DNA of 64,000 nucleotides from Flavobacterium hercynium (lineage in GTDB: Bacteria; Bacteroidota; Bacteroidia; Flavobacteriales; Flavobacteriaceae). This document shows, piece by piece, positions 7,723-16,603 of this stretch. Position 1 is the first letter of the stretch. Every line of letters begins with the position of its first letter. The position numbers and the translations under genes are program-made. The notes below the pieces were generated by a model that was given only the letters and a program-made list of their open reading frames with translations, ran no database searches and was not told where the DNA came from. The stretch lies in NCBI RefSeq assembly GCF_002217285.1, contig NZ_MUGW01000042.1:55641-119640 (forward strand), given 5' to 3'.

Positions 7723-8454
7723 TTAATTTACTTCTACAAATTCCTGTTCTAAAAGAACTGCTTTTGGAAATAAGATATTATTCTCAAGGTGAATGTGTTT
7801 GTGCAAATCTTCTTCAAACTCTTTTAGCATTGCAAAAGTTACTTTATACGTTGTACAAGCATCTGCCGGTGGATTGTAATTATTAGTCAATTCTGCAATT
7901 TCTCTAAAACGCTCTCCTTCGCCATCGTGTTCGTGCATCATCATGGCAATAGGATTGGAAACAGTTCCAAAAGAAGGCTGAGTTAAAATACCATCTGATT
8001 CTTTTGTTTTTACCATTCTTTTTACAAACGGAAACAACATCAATTCTTCTTTTTTCATGTGTTGCGACAATTCTCCTGCACAGCCAATAAACAATTCATT
8101 GATTCTGAATAATTCCGGGTGGTTGGCTCCGTGTACTTTGCATAATTTATCTAAAAAAGCCAATAAAACCTGTGATTTTTCTTCGACATAACGATGGTGC
8201 GTTTTCTCGATGTAATCTGCCAGTAAATCTAAAGGCCAGGAATTAAAATCGATGTTTCCGCTAGTATCAGATTCTAAAACATCGTAAACATTTTGCAGTA
8301 AAGTATCGGCATCTATATTTTGTTTTTCACAAACTTCTGTAACGGTTCTGTTTCCTTTACAGCAAAAATCAATTTTAAATTTAGAAAATACTGCGGCAGT
8401 TCTAAAATCCTCTGCCACAAATGATCCTATTGTTTTTTCTTTTAAATTTTCCAT
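7723..8454 (-). CDS. ric: iron-sulfur cluster repair di-iron protein (Ric/YtfE/ScdA/DnrN)
   Basis: 243 aa from the ATG at 8454; another in-frame ATG at 8463 is possible. N-terminal ScdA_N-like segment with the double cysteine FCCKGNRTV, then a hemerythrin-like four-helix bundle with di-iron ligands in THHRYV, HMKKEELMLFPF, MMHEHDGEGERF and HKHIHLENNILFP. Ric proteins repair Fe-S clusters damaged by NO and other stress. It starts about 20 bp after the norB stop, so the two are probably co-transcribed, pairing NO removal with damage repair. Confidence 0.92.
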   Translation of the reverse strand: MENLKEKTIGSFVAEDFRTAAVFSKFKIDFCCKGNRTVTEVCEKQNIDADTLLQNVYDVLESDTSGNIDFNSWPLDLLADYIEKTHHRYVEEKSQVLLAFLDKLCKVHGANHPELFRINELFIGCAGELSQHMKKEELMLFPFVKRMVKTKESDGILTQPSFGTVSNPIAMMMHEHDGEGERFREIAELTNNYNPPADACTTYKVTFAMLKEFEEDLHKHIHLENNILFPKAVLLEQEFVEVN

Positions 8455-8475
8455 GATAATCATTTTTTAATTCTA

Positions 8476-10710
8476 TTATTTTTTATTTTTTAATGTAAGT
8501 TCAAATACAAACCAGGCCATTGTAATGAACCCGATTCCAAAGATTGAATCTCCAATAGCACGAAGCCATTTTAACGTAATCATAGCTGGTTGCTGCATTA
8601 ATTCTGAAGAGCGTGCATACCACATTCCGTGATTGATACTTTCTATTGCTTGCCATACTCCAATGGGAAGCAGACTCAATACCGCCATCAGGAACAAACC
8701 AATATTTAGCGACCAGAATGTTATCTTAAGTAATTTGGTATTCCATTTTACATCTCTGTACAAACTTCTCAGTACAAATAATATCAAACCAATTCCGAGC
8801 ATTCCATACACGCCAAATAAAGCGGTGTGCGCATGCAAAGGTGTTGTATTCAGACCTTGCACATAATAAAGTGCAATAGGTGGATTTATGATAAATCCAA
8901 AGATTCCCGCACCAAGGAAATTCCAAAATGCCACGGAAATCATAAAATAAATAGGCCATTTGTAATCCGCAATCCATTTTGTTGATTTTGAAATTTTATA
9001 GTTTTGATAGGCTTCAAATCCTATCAAAGTCAGCGGAACAACTTCTAAAGCACTAAAAGTAGCGCCCAATGCCATAATCGCCGTTGGTGTTCCGGAGAAA
9101 TACAAGTGATGAAAGGTTCCTAAAATTCCACCTGCCATAAAAATAATGGTGGCAAGCAATACATTTAATGTTGCTGTTTTTGTTTTTAATAATCCCAGTC
9201 TAACAAATAAAAAGGCAATAACAACAGTGGCGAATACTTCGAAGAAACCTTCGACCCAAAGATGCACCACCCACCATCTCCAATATTCTGCAATTGCTAA
9301 ATTCGTTTGTCTGCCCCACATTAATCCTGCTCCGTAAAACATAGCGATAGCGGAACATGAAACCAGAAATAATAGGATTAGATTTTTTTCTTCTGTTCTT
9401 TTTTTCAGAACCGGAATCAGCGGACGCACCATTAAGGCAAGCCATAAAAACAATCCGACTAATAAGAAAATCTGCCAGAACCGGCCTAAATCAACATATT
9501 CATATCCTTGGTGACCAAACCAAAAGTTTTCTACCAAATTCAGTTTTTGCATTACACCAAACCATTGTCCCGCCATTGAACCCAGAACAATAATTAGTAA
9601 AGCAACAAACAGGAAGTTGACACCAAAACACTGAAATTTAGGATCTTTACCTGAAACTGCCGGAGCGATATACAAGCCTGTTGCCAGCCAAGCGGTTGCA
9701 ATCCAGAAAATAGCCAATTGTGTATGCCATGTACGTGTTACTGCGTAGGGTAAAATTTGATCGATTGGAATTCCGTACAATCCATTTCCTTCTACTCCAT
9801 AATGTGCTGTTATAATTCCGAAAGCCATTTGCAGAATCATCAGTAAACTTACAATCCAGAAATATTTGGTAATTAGTTTCATGGATGGCGTTTTGCCCTG
9901 TTTCAAAATCGGGTCTTCACTTGGAAGCGGAAATTCTTCGTCTTCTCCTGATTTTGCGTGATAGAAAACCAAAATTCCGATACTCAGAATCAGTAAAATT
10001 ATACTTACTCCAGACCATGCCAAAAGCTCTGTTGTGGCAACATTGCCAACCAATTCATCTGAAGGCCAGTTGTGCGTATAGGAAATAGCAGCATCAGGCC
10101 GATTGGTAACCGTTGCCCAGGTTGCCCAGAAGAAAAATGCATTCATTTTATGCATTCTGTCTGTATCTTTAATAGCATTTTTAGGAATAGCATATTCTTC
10201 TCTGAGTTTGTCGAACTTAGGATCGTTCGTAAAAAGACCTTTATAATATTCGCTTAAACTTTGAATGGCTGCTACGCGATTTTCAGAGATTGTCAATATT
10301 CCCGAAGCTGCATCATAACGATTGATTCGCAAATCTTTTTGCAAACGCACTTTCAAAGCCGATTGTTTTTCTTCGTCTAAAGCCTCAAAATTTTTATTAA
10401 AATCTGCCTGAGCGTATTTATTCAATATAAAAATAGCTTCTCTATGCAGCCAATCAGCTGTCCAGTCTGGCGCAACATAAGCTCCGTGCCCCCAGATAGA
10501 TCCAACTTCCTGACCACCTATACTCTGCCAGATATTTTGTCCGTCTTTAATCTCTGCTTCAGAAAAAATAACTTTTCCGGAGTCTGAAACGATCTGTTTA
10601 GGAACCGGCGGCGCCTGCTGATATATTTCGTAACCATAATAACCCAGCACTGCAAATGAGATACTCATGACCAATGCAAAAATGATCCATAATTTTTTTT
10701 CTCTTTTCAT
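8476..10710 (-). CDS. norB: quinol-dependent nitric oxide reductase, single-subunit (qNor)
   Basis: 744 aa, the length of the fused quinol-dependent form (also called norZ), which reduces NO to N2O at the expense of quinol. The N-terminal TM (about 9-29) leads into a periplasmic cytochrome c-like domain without CXXCH (about 30-215; DGQNIWQSIGGQEVGSIWGHGAY). The rest is the heme-copper oxidase-like core with about 13 further TM helices and His-rich motifs (RTWHTQLAIFWIATAW, VVHLWVEGFFEVF, GTFHHLYFSG, PLHAHTALFG). Predicted operator at 10725-10750, just before its start. Followed by ric. Confidence 0.95.
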   Translation of the reverse strand: MKREKKLWIIFALVMSISFAVLGYYGYEIYQQAPPVPKQIVSDSGKVIFSEAEIKDGQNIWQSIGGQEVGSIWGHGAYVAPDWTADWLHREAIFILNKYAQADFNKNFEALDEEKQSALKVRLQKDLRINRYDAASGILTISENRVAAIQSLSEYYKGLFTNDPKFDKLREEYAIPKNAIKDTDRMHKMNAFFFWATWATVTNRPDAAISYTHNWPSDELVGNVATTELLAWSGVSIILLILSIGILVFYHAKSGEDEEFPLPSEDPILKQGKTPSMKLITKYFWIVSLLMILQMAFGIITAHYGVEGNGLYGIPIDQILPYAVTRTWHTQLAIFWIATAWLATGLYIAPAVSGKDPKFQCFGVNFLFVALLIIVLGSMAGQWFGVMQKLNLVENFWFGHQGYEYVDLGRFWQIFLLVGLFLWLALMVRPLIPVLKKRTEEKNLILLFLVSCSAIAMFYGAGLMWGRQTNLAIAEYWRWWVVHLWVEGFFEVFATVVIAFLFVRLGLLKTKTATLNVLLATIIFMAGGILGTFHHLYFSGTPTAIMALGATFSALEVVPLTLIGFEAYQNYKISKSTKWIADYKWPIYFMISVAFWNFLGAGIFGFIINPPIALYYVQGLNTTPLHAHTALFGVYGMLGIGLILFVLRSLYRDVKWNTKLLKITFWSLNIGLFLMAVLSLLPIGVWQAIESINHGMWYARSSELMQQPAMITLKWLRAIGDSIFGIGFITMAWFVFELTLKNKK

Positions 10711-10724
10711 TATATTTTCTATTC

Positions 10725-10750
10725 AATAAAAGATATTTTTGTCTTTTATT
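10725..10750. promoter_or_regulatory. predicted Rrf2-type operator upstream of norB
   Basis: Almost perfect palindrome: AAT AAAAGA (10728-10733), 8 bp, TCTTTT (10742-10747) ATT. Begins 14 bp before the norB start codon. Same half-sites and spacing as the sites at 3256 and 11837. Confidence 0.7.
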
Positions 10751-10798
10751 ATTGTTTAAAAAAACTCCAAACCCGTCAGGATTTAGAGCTTAAATTAA

Positions 10799-11326
10799 TT
10801 ACTCAACGATCAAAACACCTTTCATAATGGCAACGTGACCAGGAAAAGAGCAAATAAAGTTGTATGTACCTTTTTTATCAATTGTAAATTCTATAGTATC
10901 TTCTTCTCCTCCACCCAATAATTTAGTGTGCGCGATAATAGAAGCTTTTTCAGACTCCGGAATATAATCGGTCGCTTTTGCTTCATTTGCTTTTACAGCA
11001 AAAGCACTTTCGTCTGTTCCTTCCTGAAGAATAACCAAGTTGTGTCCCATTGCTTCTTTAGGAATTTTACCAACATGCTTTAGCGTAAGCGTAATTGGTT
11101 TTCCTGCAACAGCTCTTAATTCTTTTGTATTAAACTGCATTTGGTCATTTCCTTCTATAACCAATACATTTTCTACCGCTACCGGAGCAGCTACTCCTTC
11201 TCCTTCTGTAGTCGTTTCAATTGGATCTGCCGGTTCTCCGCCTGTTGCAGGATCTTTTTTTCCACAAGAAGTTATTGTTAAAAATCCCATTAAGATTAAT
11301 AGTGAAAATTTGTTTGTAGTATTCAT
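10799..11326 (-). CDS. azurin-like type 1 copper lipoprotein
   Basis: 175 aa. Lipobox TITSC gives C21 as the lipid-modified residue, followed by a 30-residue Gly/Glu/Thr-rich tether. The cupredoxin domain carries a complete type 1 copper site: H95 in EAMGHNLVI, C159, H164 and M168 in FICSFPGHVAIMKG, with azurin spacing. Likely an electron carrier to nitrite reductase. It begins 11 bp after the stop of the Rrf2 gene, so it should share the autoregulated rrf2 promoter. Confidence 0.9.
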   Translation of the reverse strand: MNTTNKFSLLILMGFLTITSCGKKDPATGGEPADPIETTTEGEGVAAPVAVENVLVIEGNDQMQFNTKELRAVAGKPITLTLKHVGKIPKEAMGHNLVILQEGTDESAFAVKANEAKATDYIPESEKASIIAHTKLLGGGEEDTIEFTIDKKGTYNFICSFPGHVAIMKGVLIVE

Positions 11327-11336
11327 TTTGTGATAT

Positions 11337-11795
11337 TTATTGATTGTTTTTGTTTAATTCTATTGCTTTTAGAAAAAAGTCTCCTGATTTTACTCCTAAA
11401 GCCAGCTGTTCTAAAGTGGTTTTAGTAAGCATGTCCAGCAGAAGGCCTCTAATTTTTTTAAATTCATTGTGTACGGGACACGGATGTTGTTCTGAGCATT
11501 CTTTTAATCCAATGCCACATCCTCTGTAGATTTTATCTCCGTCGATTGCATCAACTATTTGAATTAATTTGATTGATTTTAAAGCCTCCTTGGAAACTTC
11601 AAAACCTCCGCCTACTCCTTTAGCCGAGTGAATGATTCCGTTTTTGGTTAAAATCTGCATGATCTTGGCTGTAAAAGGCTCTGGTGAATCAATTTCTTTG
11701 GCAACATCTTTTATTCCAACTCTAATCCCTTTACTGGATTTGGTTGCAATAAATATTGAAGCCCTGATACCGTATTCACACGCTTTTGAAAACAT
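11337..11795 (-). CDS. Rrf2-family transcriptional regulator, probably Fe-S/NO-sensing (NsrR-like)
   Basis: 152 aa. N-terminal winged helix (about 1-65, including the family pattern SAKGVGGGF). Three cysteines C93, C100 and C106 (CGIGLKECSEQHPC) match the cluster-binding loop of NsrR/IscR-type regulators, though with six residues between the first pair where five is usual. Position at the head of azurin and next to norB/ric/nirK indicates a nitrosative-stress or denitrification regulator. The predicted operator at 11837-11862 overlaps the -33 element of its own promoter, which suggests autorepression relieved when NO destroys the cluster. That mechanism is inferred from the family. Confidence 0.88.
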   Translation of the reverse strand: MFSKACEYGIRASIFIATKSSKGIRVGIKDVAKEIDSPEPFTAKIMQILTKNGIIHSAKGVGGGFEVSKEALKSIKLIQIVDAIDGDKIYRGCGIGLKECSEQHPCPVHNEFKKIRGLLLDMLTKTTLEQLALGVKSGDFFLKAIELNKNNQ

Positions 11796-11817
11796 AAATT
11801 TCTTTATTAATTTGATA

Positions 11818-11848
11818 CAAATGTATAGAACTTTTCAATAAAAGACAA
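11818..11848 (-). promoter_or_regulatory. predicted promoter of rrf2-azurin
   Basis: Minus strand: TTG (complement of 11846-11848), 20 bp, TACATTTG (complement of 11818-11825), an exact match to the Bacteroidota -7 consensus TAnnTTTG. It lies 23 bp before the rrf2 ATG. Confidence 0.7.
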
Positions 11849-11862
11849 AATTATCTTTAATT
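11837..11862. promoter_or_regulatory. predicted Rrf2-type operator upstream of rrf2
   Basis: AAAAGA (11840-11845), 8 bp, TCTTTA (11854-11859), with AAT/ATT flanks. It covers the -33 element of the predicted rrf2 promoter, as expected for a repressor site. Confidence 0.68.
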
Positions 11863-11995
11863 ATTTTAATCCTTACTAAATCTTATTTATAACCAAAATA
11901 ATTTACAGCGTGATTTACTAATTCACTATCAAATTCATATAAAAACAAATTTTAATTTTAACTTTGAGAGTATTTAATTTTTTTAACATCTAATT

Positions 11996-12775
11996 ATGCC
12001 GTTGACCAACTCAAAAGATTTAAAACTTGCTGTTCTGATTGATGCCGATAATGTGCCGTACAGCAACGTAAAAGGTATGATGGAAGAGATAACTAAGTTT
12101 GGAACTCCAACCACAAAACGTATTTATGCCGATTGGACCAAACCAAATTCAAACGGATGGAAATCTGTTTTACTGGAACACGCTATTACTCCCATACAAC
12201 AATATAGTTATACTGTAGGCAAAAACTCATCTGATTCTGCCTTAATTATTGACGCAATGGATTTACTTTATTCCGGAAAACTGGATGGTTTTTGCATTGT
12301 TTCCAGCGACAGCGATTTTACACGATTGGCTATTCGTCTTCGTGAATCAGGAATGAAGGTAATTGGTATTGGAGAGAAGAAAACTCCGAGCGCCTTTATT
12401 GTAGCCTGCGACCGATTTATTTATATTGAAGTTTTGGATGGCGCTATTCAGAAGAAAAAACCAAAAACGGTTGCTGCTGATACTAGAAAACCTGTTGAAA
12501 AGCCTGCTGAAAAAGCATTACATAAAATCGACAAACAAACCATTGAACTTATCGAAGCTACCATTGAAGATATTGAAGATGATGATGGATGGGCATTTTT
12601 AGGAGATGTAGGAAACTTAATCGTTAAGAAAAAACCAGAGTTTGATCCTAGAAATTATGGATATTCTAAACTTACACCTATGCTAAAATCATTAACGGAT
12701 ATTCTTGAAATCGATGAGAGAGAGTCAGACAAAAAAGGCATTAAACATGTTTATGTCCGTTTACGATTCAATTAA
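11996..12775 (+). CDS. NYN-domain (LabA-like PIN) protein with C-terminal OST-HTH/LOTUS domain
   Basis: 259 aa. N-terminal NYN nuclease-like domain (about 10-150) with LIDADNVP (D16, D18), NSSDSALIIDAMDLLY and SSDSDFTRLAIRLRESG, the acidic positions expected for a metal-dependent RNase. A Lys/Pro-rich linker (about 153-180) joins it to a LOTUS/OST-HTH domain (about 185-255: DDGWAFLGDVGNLI, YGYSKLTPMLKSL). This pairing is widespread in bacteria and thought to act on RNA; substrates are unknown. The start ATG is preceded by an AT-rich leader shared with the divergent rrf2 gene. Confidence 0.85.
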   Translation: MPLTNSKDLKLAVLIDADNVPYSNVKGMMEEITKFGTPTTKRIYADWTKPNSNGWKSVLLEHAITPIQQYSYTVGKNSSDSALIIDAMDLLYSGKLDGFCIVSSDSDFTRLAIRLRESGMKVIGIGEKKTPSAFIVACDRFIYIEVLDGAIQKKKPKTVAADTRKPVEKPAEKALHKIDKQTIELIEATIEDIEDDDGWAFLGDVGNLIVKKKPEFDPRNYGYSKLTPMLKSLTDILEIDERESDKKGIKHVYVRLRFN

Positions 12776-12811
12776 TTATTACTTTATTTCCCTTTAATTT
12801 TCTTTTAAAAC

Positions 12812-14323
12812 ATGAGAAAAAACTTTTTTATTTTCGGAATTTTATTTTTAGCCCTTGTTGCGACAATTTACTATAAAACAGAACGCGGTTTTCTGTTGGT
12901 CATTATTTTACCTATTTTACTTGTCGTTGGTCTTTATAATATCATTCAAAAGAAACATGCCATTTTAAGAAACTTTCCTGTTTTGGGTTATTTCAGGTAT
13001 TTATTTGAAATGATTGCGCCTGAAATTCAGCAATATTTTATCGAAAGATCTACAGATGGAAAGCCTTTTTCGAGAAATCAGCGCTCGCTTGTTTATCAGA
13101 GAGCAAAAAATATTGATTCAAATTCTCCTTTTGGAACACAATTAAACTTAAATCACAGCAGCTACGAAGGAATAAAACATTCTATTTTTCCTGCCGTTGT
13201 AAATAAAGAACTGCCTCGTGTAATCGTTGGCGGAAAGGATTGCAAACAACCTTACAATGCTTCTTTATTAAATATTTCTGCCATGAGTTTTGGTTCACTA
13301 AGCGAGCATGCTGTCCGTGCCTTAAACATTGGAGCAAAAAAAGGGCAATTTTATCAAAATACCGGAGAAGGAGGTTTAACCGATTATCATCTTGAAGGTG
13401 GCGGCGATATTACCTGGCAGATTGGTACAGGATATTTTGGTTGCCGTGATAAAGATGGTAATTTTAGTCCTGAAAAGTTTTCTGAAAAAGCGACTATTCC
13501 AAATGTAAAAATGATCGAGATTAAGCTTTCGCAAGGAGCAAAACCGGGTCATGGCGGTGTCTTACCTGCTGCTAAAAATACGGTTCAGATTGCTAAAATT
13601 AGGGGCGTTGAACCTCATACTTTAATTCTCTCTCCTCCTAGTCACAGTGCTTTTTCTGATCCTAAAGGTTTGATTCAGTTTGTTGCTCAACTACGAAATT
13701 TATCTAATGGAAAACCAATCGGATTTAAGTTATGTATTGGTAATACGGCGGAATTCGAAGCTATTTGCCATGAAATGATTGCTCAGGATACTTATCCGGA
13801 TTTCATCACTATTGATGGTGCCGAAGGTGGTACAGGAGCAGCTCCTTTAGAATTTGCTGATGGTGTTGGAATGCCTTTTGAACCTGCCTTAATTTTTGTC
13901 AATAAAACTTTAGTCAGTTTAAAAATTCGTGATAAAATGCGAATTATTGGCAGCGGAAAAATTATTTCCGGATATTCTATTTTGCATGCTATTGCATTAG
14001 GTGCAGATATGTGCAACAGTGCGCGTGGCTTTATGTTTTCACTAGGATGTATTCAGGCACTTCGTTGCCATAATAATGAATGTCCAACGGGAGTTGCAAC
14101 GCAAAATAAAATGCTGATGAAAGGTCTTGTTGTAACAGATAAATCAGAGCGTGTCTATCATTTTCATAAAAATACGCTTCACGCTGCAAACGAACTTTTA
14201 GCGGCAGCCGGAAAGAAAAACTTTGCCGATGTTGATATTAATATTTTCATGCGTGGCGATGAATTTGCCCATTTGTCTGATCTTTACTTCCCTGATAATT
14301 TAAAAAATGTAACACAATATTAA
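12812..14323 (+). CDS. FMN-binding glutamate synthase family protein, membrane-anchored
   Basis: 503 aa. Two TM segments at the N-terminus (about 4-44), then the FMN-binding (beta/alpha)8 domain of glutamate synthase large subunit. Seen: SAMSFGSLSEHAVRAL, GEGGLTDYH, KPGHGGVLPAAK, IDGAEGGTGAAP and the 3Fe-4S cluster motif CIQALRCHNNEC (Cx5Cx4C). The amidotransferase domain of true GltB is absent. Stand-alone proteins of this kind are common in Bacteroidota; their reaction is not established, so assimilatory glutamate synthase activity should not be assumed. 36 bp after the NYN gene, possibly co-transcribed. Confidence 0.85.
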   Translation: MRKNFFIFGILFLALVATIYYKTERGFLLVIILPILLVVGLYNIIQKKHAILRNFPVLGYFRYLFEMIAPEIQQYFIERSTDGKPFSRNQRSLVYQRAKNIDSNSPFGTQLNLNHSSYEGIKHSIFPAVVNKELPRVIVGGKDCKQPYNASLLNISAMSFGSLSEHAVRALNIGAKKGQFYQNTGEGGLTDYHLEGGGDITWQIGTGYFGCRDKDGNFSPEKFSEKATIPNVKMIEIKLSQGAKPGHGGVLPAAKNTVQIAKIRGVEPHTLILSPPSHSAFSDPKGLIQFVAQLRNLSNGKPIGFKLCIGNTAEFEAICHEMIAQDTYPDFITIDGAEGGTGAAPLEFADGVGMPFEPALIFVNKTLVSLKIRDKMRIIGSGKIISGYSILHAIALGADMCNSARGFMFSLGCIQALRCHNNECPTGVATQNKMLMKGLVVTDKSERVYHFHKNTLHAANELLAAAGKKNFADVDINIFMRGDEFAHLSDLYFPDNLKNVTQY

Positions 14324-14326
14324 GTA

Positions 14327-14499
14327 TTCAGTGGTCAGTTTTTTAGTGTTCAGTAATGCTTCTTTAGTAATCAGTGTTCAGTTTTTTAGTGTTCAGTAAT
14401 GCTGATTACTCAGAAACTCAACACTGATCACTTTTTTAAAATCTGAACACTCATCACTTTTTAAAAGCTGAATACTAAAAAACTGAACACTGAACACTA
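14327..14499. repeat. word-repeat hairpin between convergent genes
   Basis: The whole spacer is built from variants of AGTGTTCAG and its complement. A unit beginning CAGTGGTCAGTTTTTTAG occurs twice on the left, and the right half (CTGAATACTAAAAAACTGAA and on) is the inverted form, so the region can fold into one long imperfect hairpin. It sits between two convergent gene ends. A related element lies at 22618-22825. Probably works as a bidirectional terminator. Confidence 0.65.
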
Positions 14500-14904
14500 C
14501 TACTTAACTATTTCACTAAGCGTTTCTGTGTTTATAATTTCTTTTGAAAGCACGGTATTATCTTCTGCTAAAAAATACGTATCGAATTGTATTTTATTCT
14601 CTACCAATTCTTTTGGAATCTGATTCTTATTGATCATATCTTTTAGCAATGTTCGAAATGATGTTGCTGCTGCTTTTTTATTAACGGCATTTTGTTCCAG
14701 ATCAGTTTCAAAACGCAATTCGACTTTGTCATTATTGATGTATCCTCTTGCTGTTGTAAGCGTTACATTATCTGCTTTAAAGCTGGCTGCCGTTTTGTTG
14801 TACTCTACAACATATTCTTGCATTTTTTGTTTGGCGTTTTTACAGCTGATTAACAATACTGCCACTATAATCGCAAACGAAATTTTGGTTACATTTTTTA
14901 TCAT
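14500..14904 (-). CDS. small lipoprotein of unknown function
   Basis: 134 aa from the ATG at 14904 (an upstream TTG at 14910 adds only two residues). N-terminal signal with lipobox LLISC, then a Lys-rich segment and a predicted alpha/beta domain of about 110 residues with no cysteine after the lipobox. No recognised domain. It lies 11 bp downstream of the GH88 gene in the same direction, so it is probably co-transcribed with it. Confidence 0.7.
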   Translation of the reverse strand: MIKNVTKISFAIIVAVLLISCKNAKQKMQEYVVEYNKTAASFKADNVTLTTARGYINNDKVELRFETDLEQNAVNKKAAATSFRTLLKDMINKNQIPKELVENKIQFDTYFLAEDNTVLSKEIINTETLSEIVK

Positions 14905-14915
14905 AATCAATATAT

Positions 14916-16103
14916 TTATTTCAATTTTTGAAGTCGTAATAGTGCCTCAAGATAATAATAATCGGCATAATTAATCGAACAATCTATTTCGCTTCCTGCA
15001 GGTTTGTGCCCTGTAGAATGCAGTAAAAATGCTGAATTAACATCGCGGCTTTGATAATTATCTGAAAGCGATGCAATCATCTTTTTAGATTTTGAAAGAT
15101 ATTCGTTTTTTAACGCTTCCTCTTTTGTGTACGAACTTAATTCTAATAGCGCCGAAGAAACTATCGCTGCTGCCGAAGCATCTCTTGGTTCGTCAGGAAT
15201 ATTAGGCGCATTAAAATCCCAATATGGAATTAAATCCTCGGTAGTCAATTTATCTAAATAAACACGCGCTACTTTATGAGCAAAATTTAAGAACTTAACA
15301 TCTTTAGTTTCTCTGTATACCATCGTAAATCCGTAAATAGCCCAAGCCTGACCTCGCGCCCACATACTATCATCGCTATATCCCTGAGCGGTAATCCCTT
15401 TTATTTTTTTACCTGTTTCATAATCATAGATCACAACATGATAAGCACTATAATCAGGTCTGAAATGGTTGTTCATTGTTGTGGTGGCATGTTTTACTGC
15501 AATATCATACAGCTTTTTATTTCCGCCATTTTTAGAAGCCCAAAAAAGCATTTCTAAATTCATCATATTGTCGATAATGGTATTGTGTCCACCATACTTA
15601 TTGTGTGGCCAAGACAAAATAGTACCTACTTTTGCATTAAAAAGTGTTGCCAGTGTATCAGCCGTTCTCAGAATAATTTCCTTATATTCTTTATTTTTTG
15701 TTAAGCGGTAACCATTTCCAAAACTATTAAAGATCTGAAAACCTAAATCATGGTCGTTTGCTTTACTTGTAGACAGCGGTATCAAAAACCGACTGAATTT
15801 ATCTGCTTGTTCCTGCCACTTTCTATCTTCTCTTAATTCATACAAATACCACAATTCTCCGGGCCAGAATCCGCTTGTCCAATCTTTATATGATACGAAT
15901 TTCCATTCATTACTTCCATTAGGAACAGTTCTTGGCAAAGTTCCGTCAGAAGGTATTACTTGTAATGTTTTAGAAGCTTGTGCTACACAATATTCGAGAT
16001 TTTTCTTTACATTAAAAGAGTTGCTTTCCTGAGCATACGCTCTACATGCTAAGAGTAATGAAACTTGTAAAGCAATAATTAAGGCATTGTTTTTTATATT
16101 CAT
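14916..16103 (-). CDS. glycoside hydrolase family 88 (unsaturated glucuronyl/rhamnogalacturonyl hydrolase)
   Basis: 395 aa with a signal peptide (about 1-24, ending AYAQ). GH88 enzymes remove 4,5-unsaturated uronic acids left at non-reducing ends by polysaccharide lyases. Two catalytic aspartates fit: D117 (DHDLGF) and D178 (IIDNMMN), 61 residues apart as in the characterised Bacillus enzyme (D88/D149). WTSGFWPGELWYLYE and SDDSMWARGQAWAIYGF are family landmarks. No lyase, transporter or SusCD is adjacent, so the substrate (pectin-, GAG- or ulvan-type) cannot be deduced here. Confidence 0.88.
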   Translation of the reverse strand: MNIKNNALIIALQVSLLLACRAYAQESNSFNVKKNLEYCVAQASKTLQVIPSDGTLPRTVPNGSNEWKFVSYKDWTSGFWPGELWYLYELREDRKWQEQADKFSRFLIPLSTSKANDHDLGFQIFNSFGNGYRLTKNKEYKEIILRTADTLATLFNAKVGTILSWPHNKYGGHNTIIDNMMNLEMLFWASKNGGNKKLYDIAVKHATTTMNNHFRPDYSAYHVVIYDYETGKKIKGITAQGYSDDSMWARGQAWAIYGFTMVYRETKDVKFLNFAHKVARVYLDKLTTEDLIPYWDFNAPNIPDEPRDASAAAIVSSALLELSSYTKEEALKNEYLSKSKKMIASLSDNYQSRDVNSAFLLHSTGHKPAGSEIDCSINYADYYYLEALLRLQKLK

Positions 16104-16175
16104 GCGGTTAACGGTTAGTTAGATAGTAAACAAATAATAATATTATAAATATACAACAGGAACTTAGAATGTTTA

Positions 16176-16183
16176 TATTTTTG
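16176..16183 (+). promoter_or_regulatory. -7 element for DUF2809 gene
   Basis: TATTTTTG, an exact match to TAnnTTTG, 18 bp before the preferred ATG at 16202. It is part of a 17-bp perfect palindrome (TTTTTGCA-C-TGCAAAAA, 16179-16195). No clear TTG at -33. It places the RNA start inside the longer reading frame and so supports the internal ATG. Confidence 0.45.
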
Positions 16184-16201
16184 CACTGCAAAAAACGATC
16201 A

Positions 16202-16603
16202 ATGACACTAAAATTAAATGTGAGTAAATCGAGAATTCTTTATTTCTGCTTATTTATATTGACCATTTTTCTGGGAATAATGTCAAGAAAATTTTCATTA
16301 ATACCGCTATTCATTGGCGACTTGCTTTATGCGGTTATGATTTATTTTCTGTTAAGAATTTTACTAATCAAAAAAAAGGCTTTACTCCTACTTCTTTTAA
16401 GTATATTGATTTGTTACGGAATCGAATTTCTACAACTTTACCAAGCTGAATGGATTATTGAACTTCGGAAAACTCTTTTTGGGCGATATGTTCTGGGACA
16501 ACAATTTTTATGGACTGATATCCTCGCATATACAGCCGGAGCATTGATTGTTTTTATGATTGATAAAATAATATTGGTAAAAACTAATCAAAAGTTTGTG
16601 TGA
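16202..16603 (+). CDS. DUF2809 family membrane protein
   Basis: 133 aa from the ATG at 16202; a possible earlier ATG at 16169 would overlap the predicted promoter. Four TM segments, with the family pattern RKFSLIPLFIGDLLYAVMIY near the N-terminus and FLWTDILAYTAGAL near the C-terminus. DUF2809 proteins are small integral membrane proteins of unknown function. The 3' end overlaps the convergent ABC transporter gene by 20 bp. Confidence 0.8.
   Translation: MTLKLNVSKSRILYFCLFILTIFLGIMSRKFSLIPLFIGDLLYAVMIYFLLRILLIKKKALLLLLLSILICYGIEFLQLYQAEWIIELRKTLFGRYVLGQQFLWTDILAYTAGALIVFMIDKIILVKTNQKFV

Noticed and set aside
7680..7886. Forward ORF of 68 codons at the 3' end of ric.
   Set aside because: Begins in the ric terminator and runs antisense to the hemerythrin-like domain.
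14327..14499. CRISPR-like array because of repeated CAGTGTTCAG words.
   Set aside because: Repeats are short, irregular and partly inverted, with no constant spacers and no cas genes.
14916..16103. A second polysaccharide-utilisation locus around GH88.
   Set aside because: No SusCD, lyase or regulator next to it; only a small lipoprotein is co-directional.
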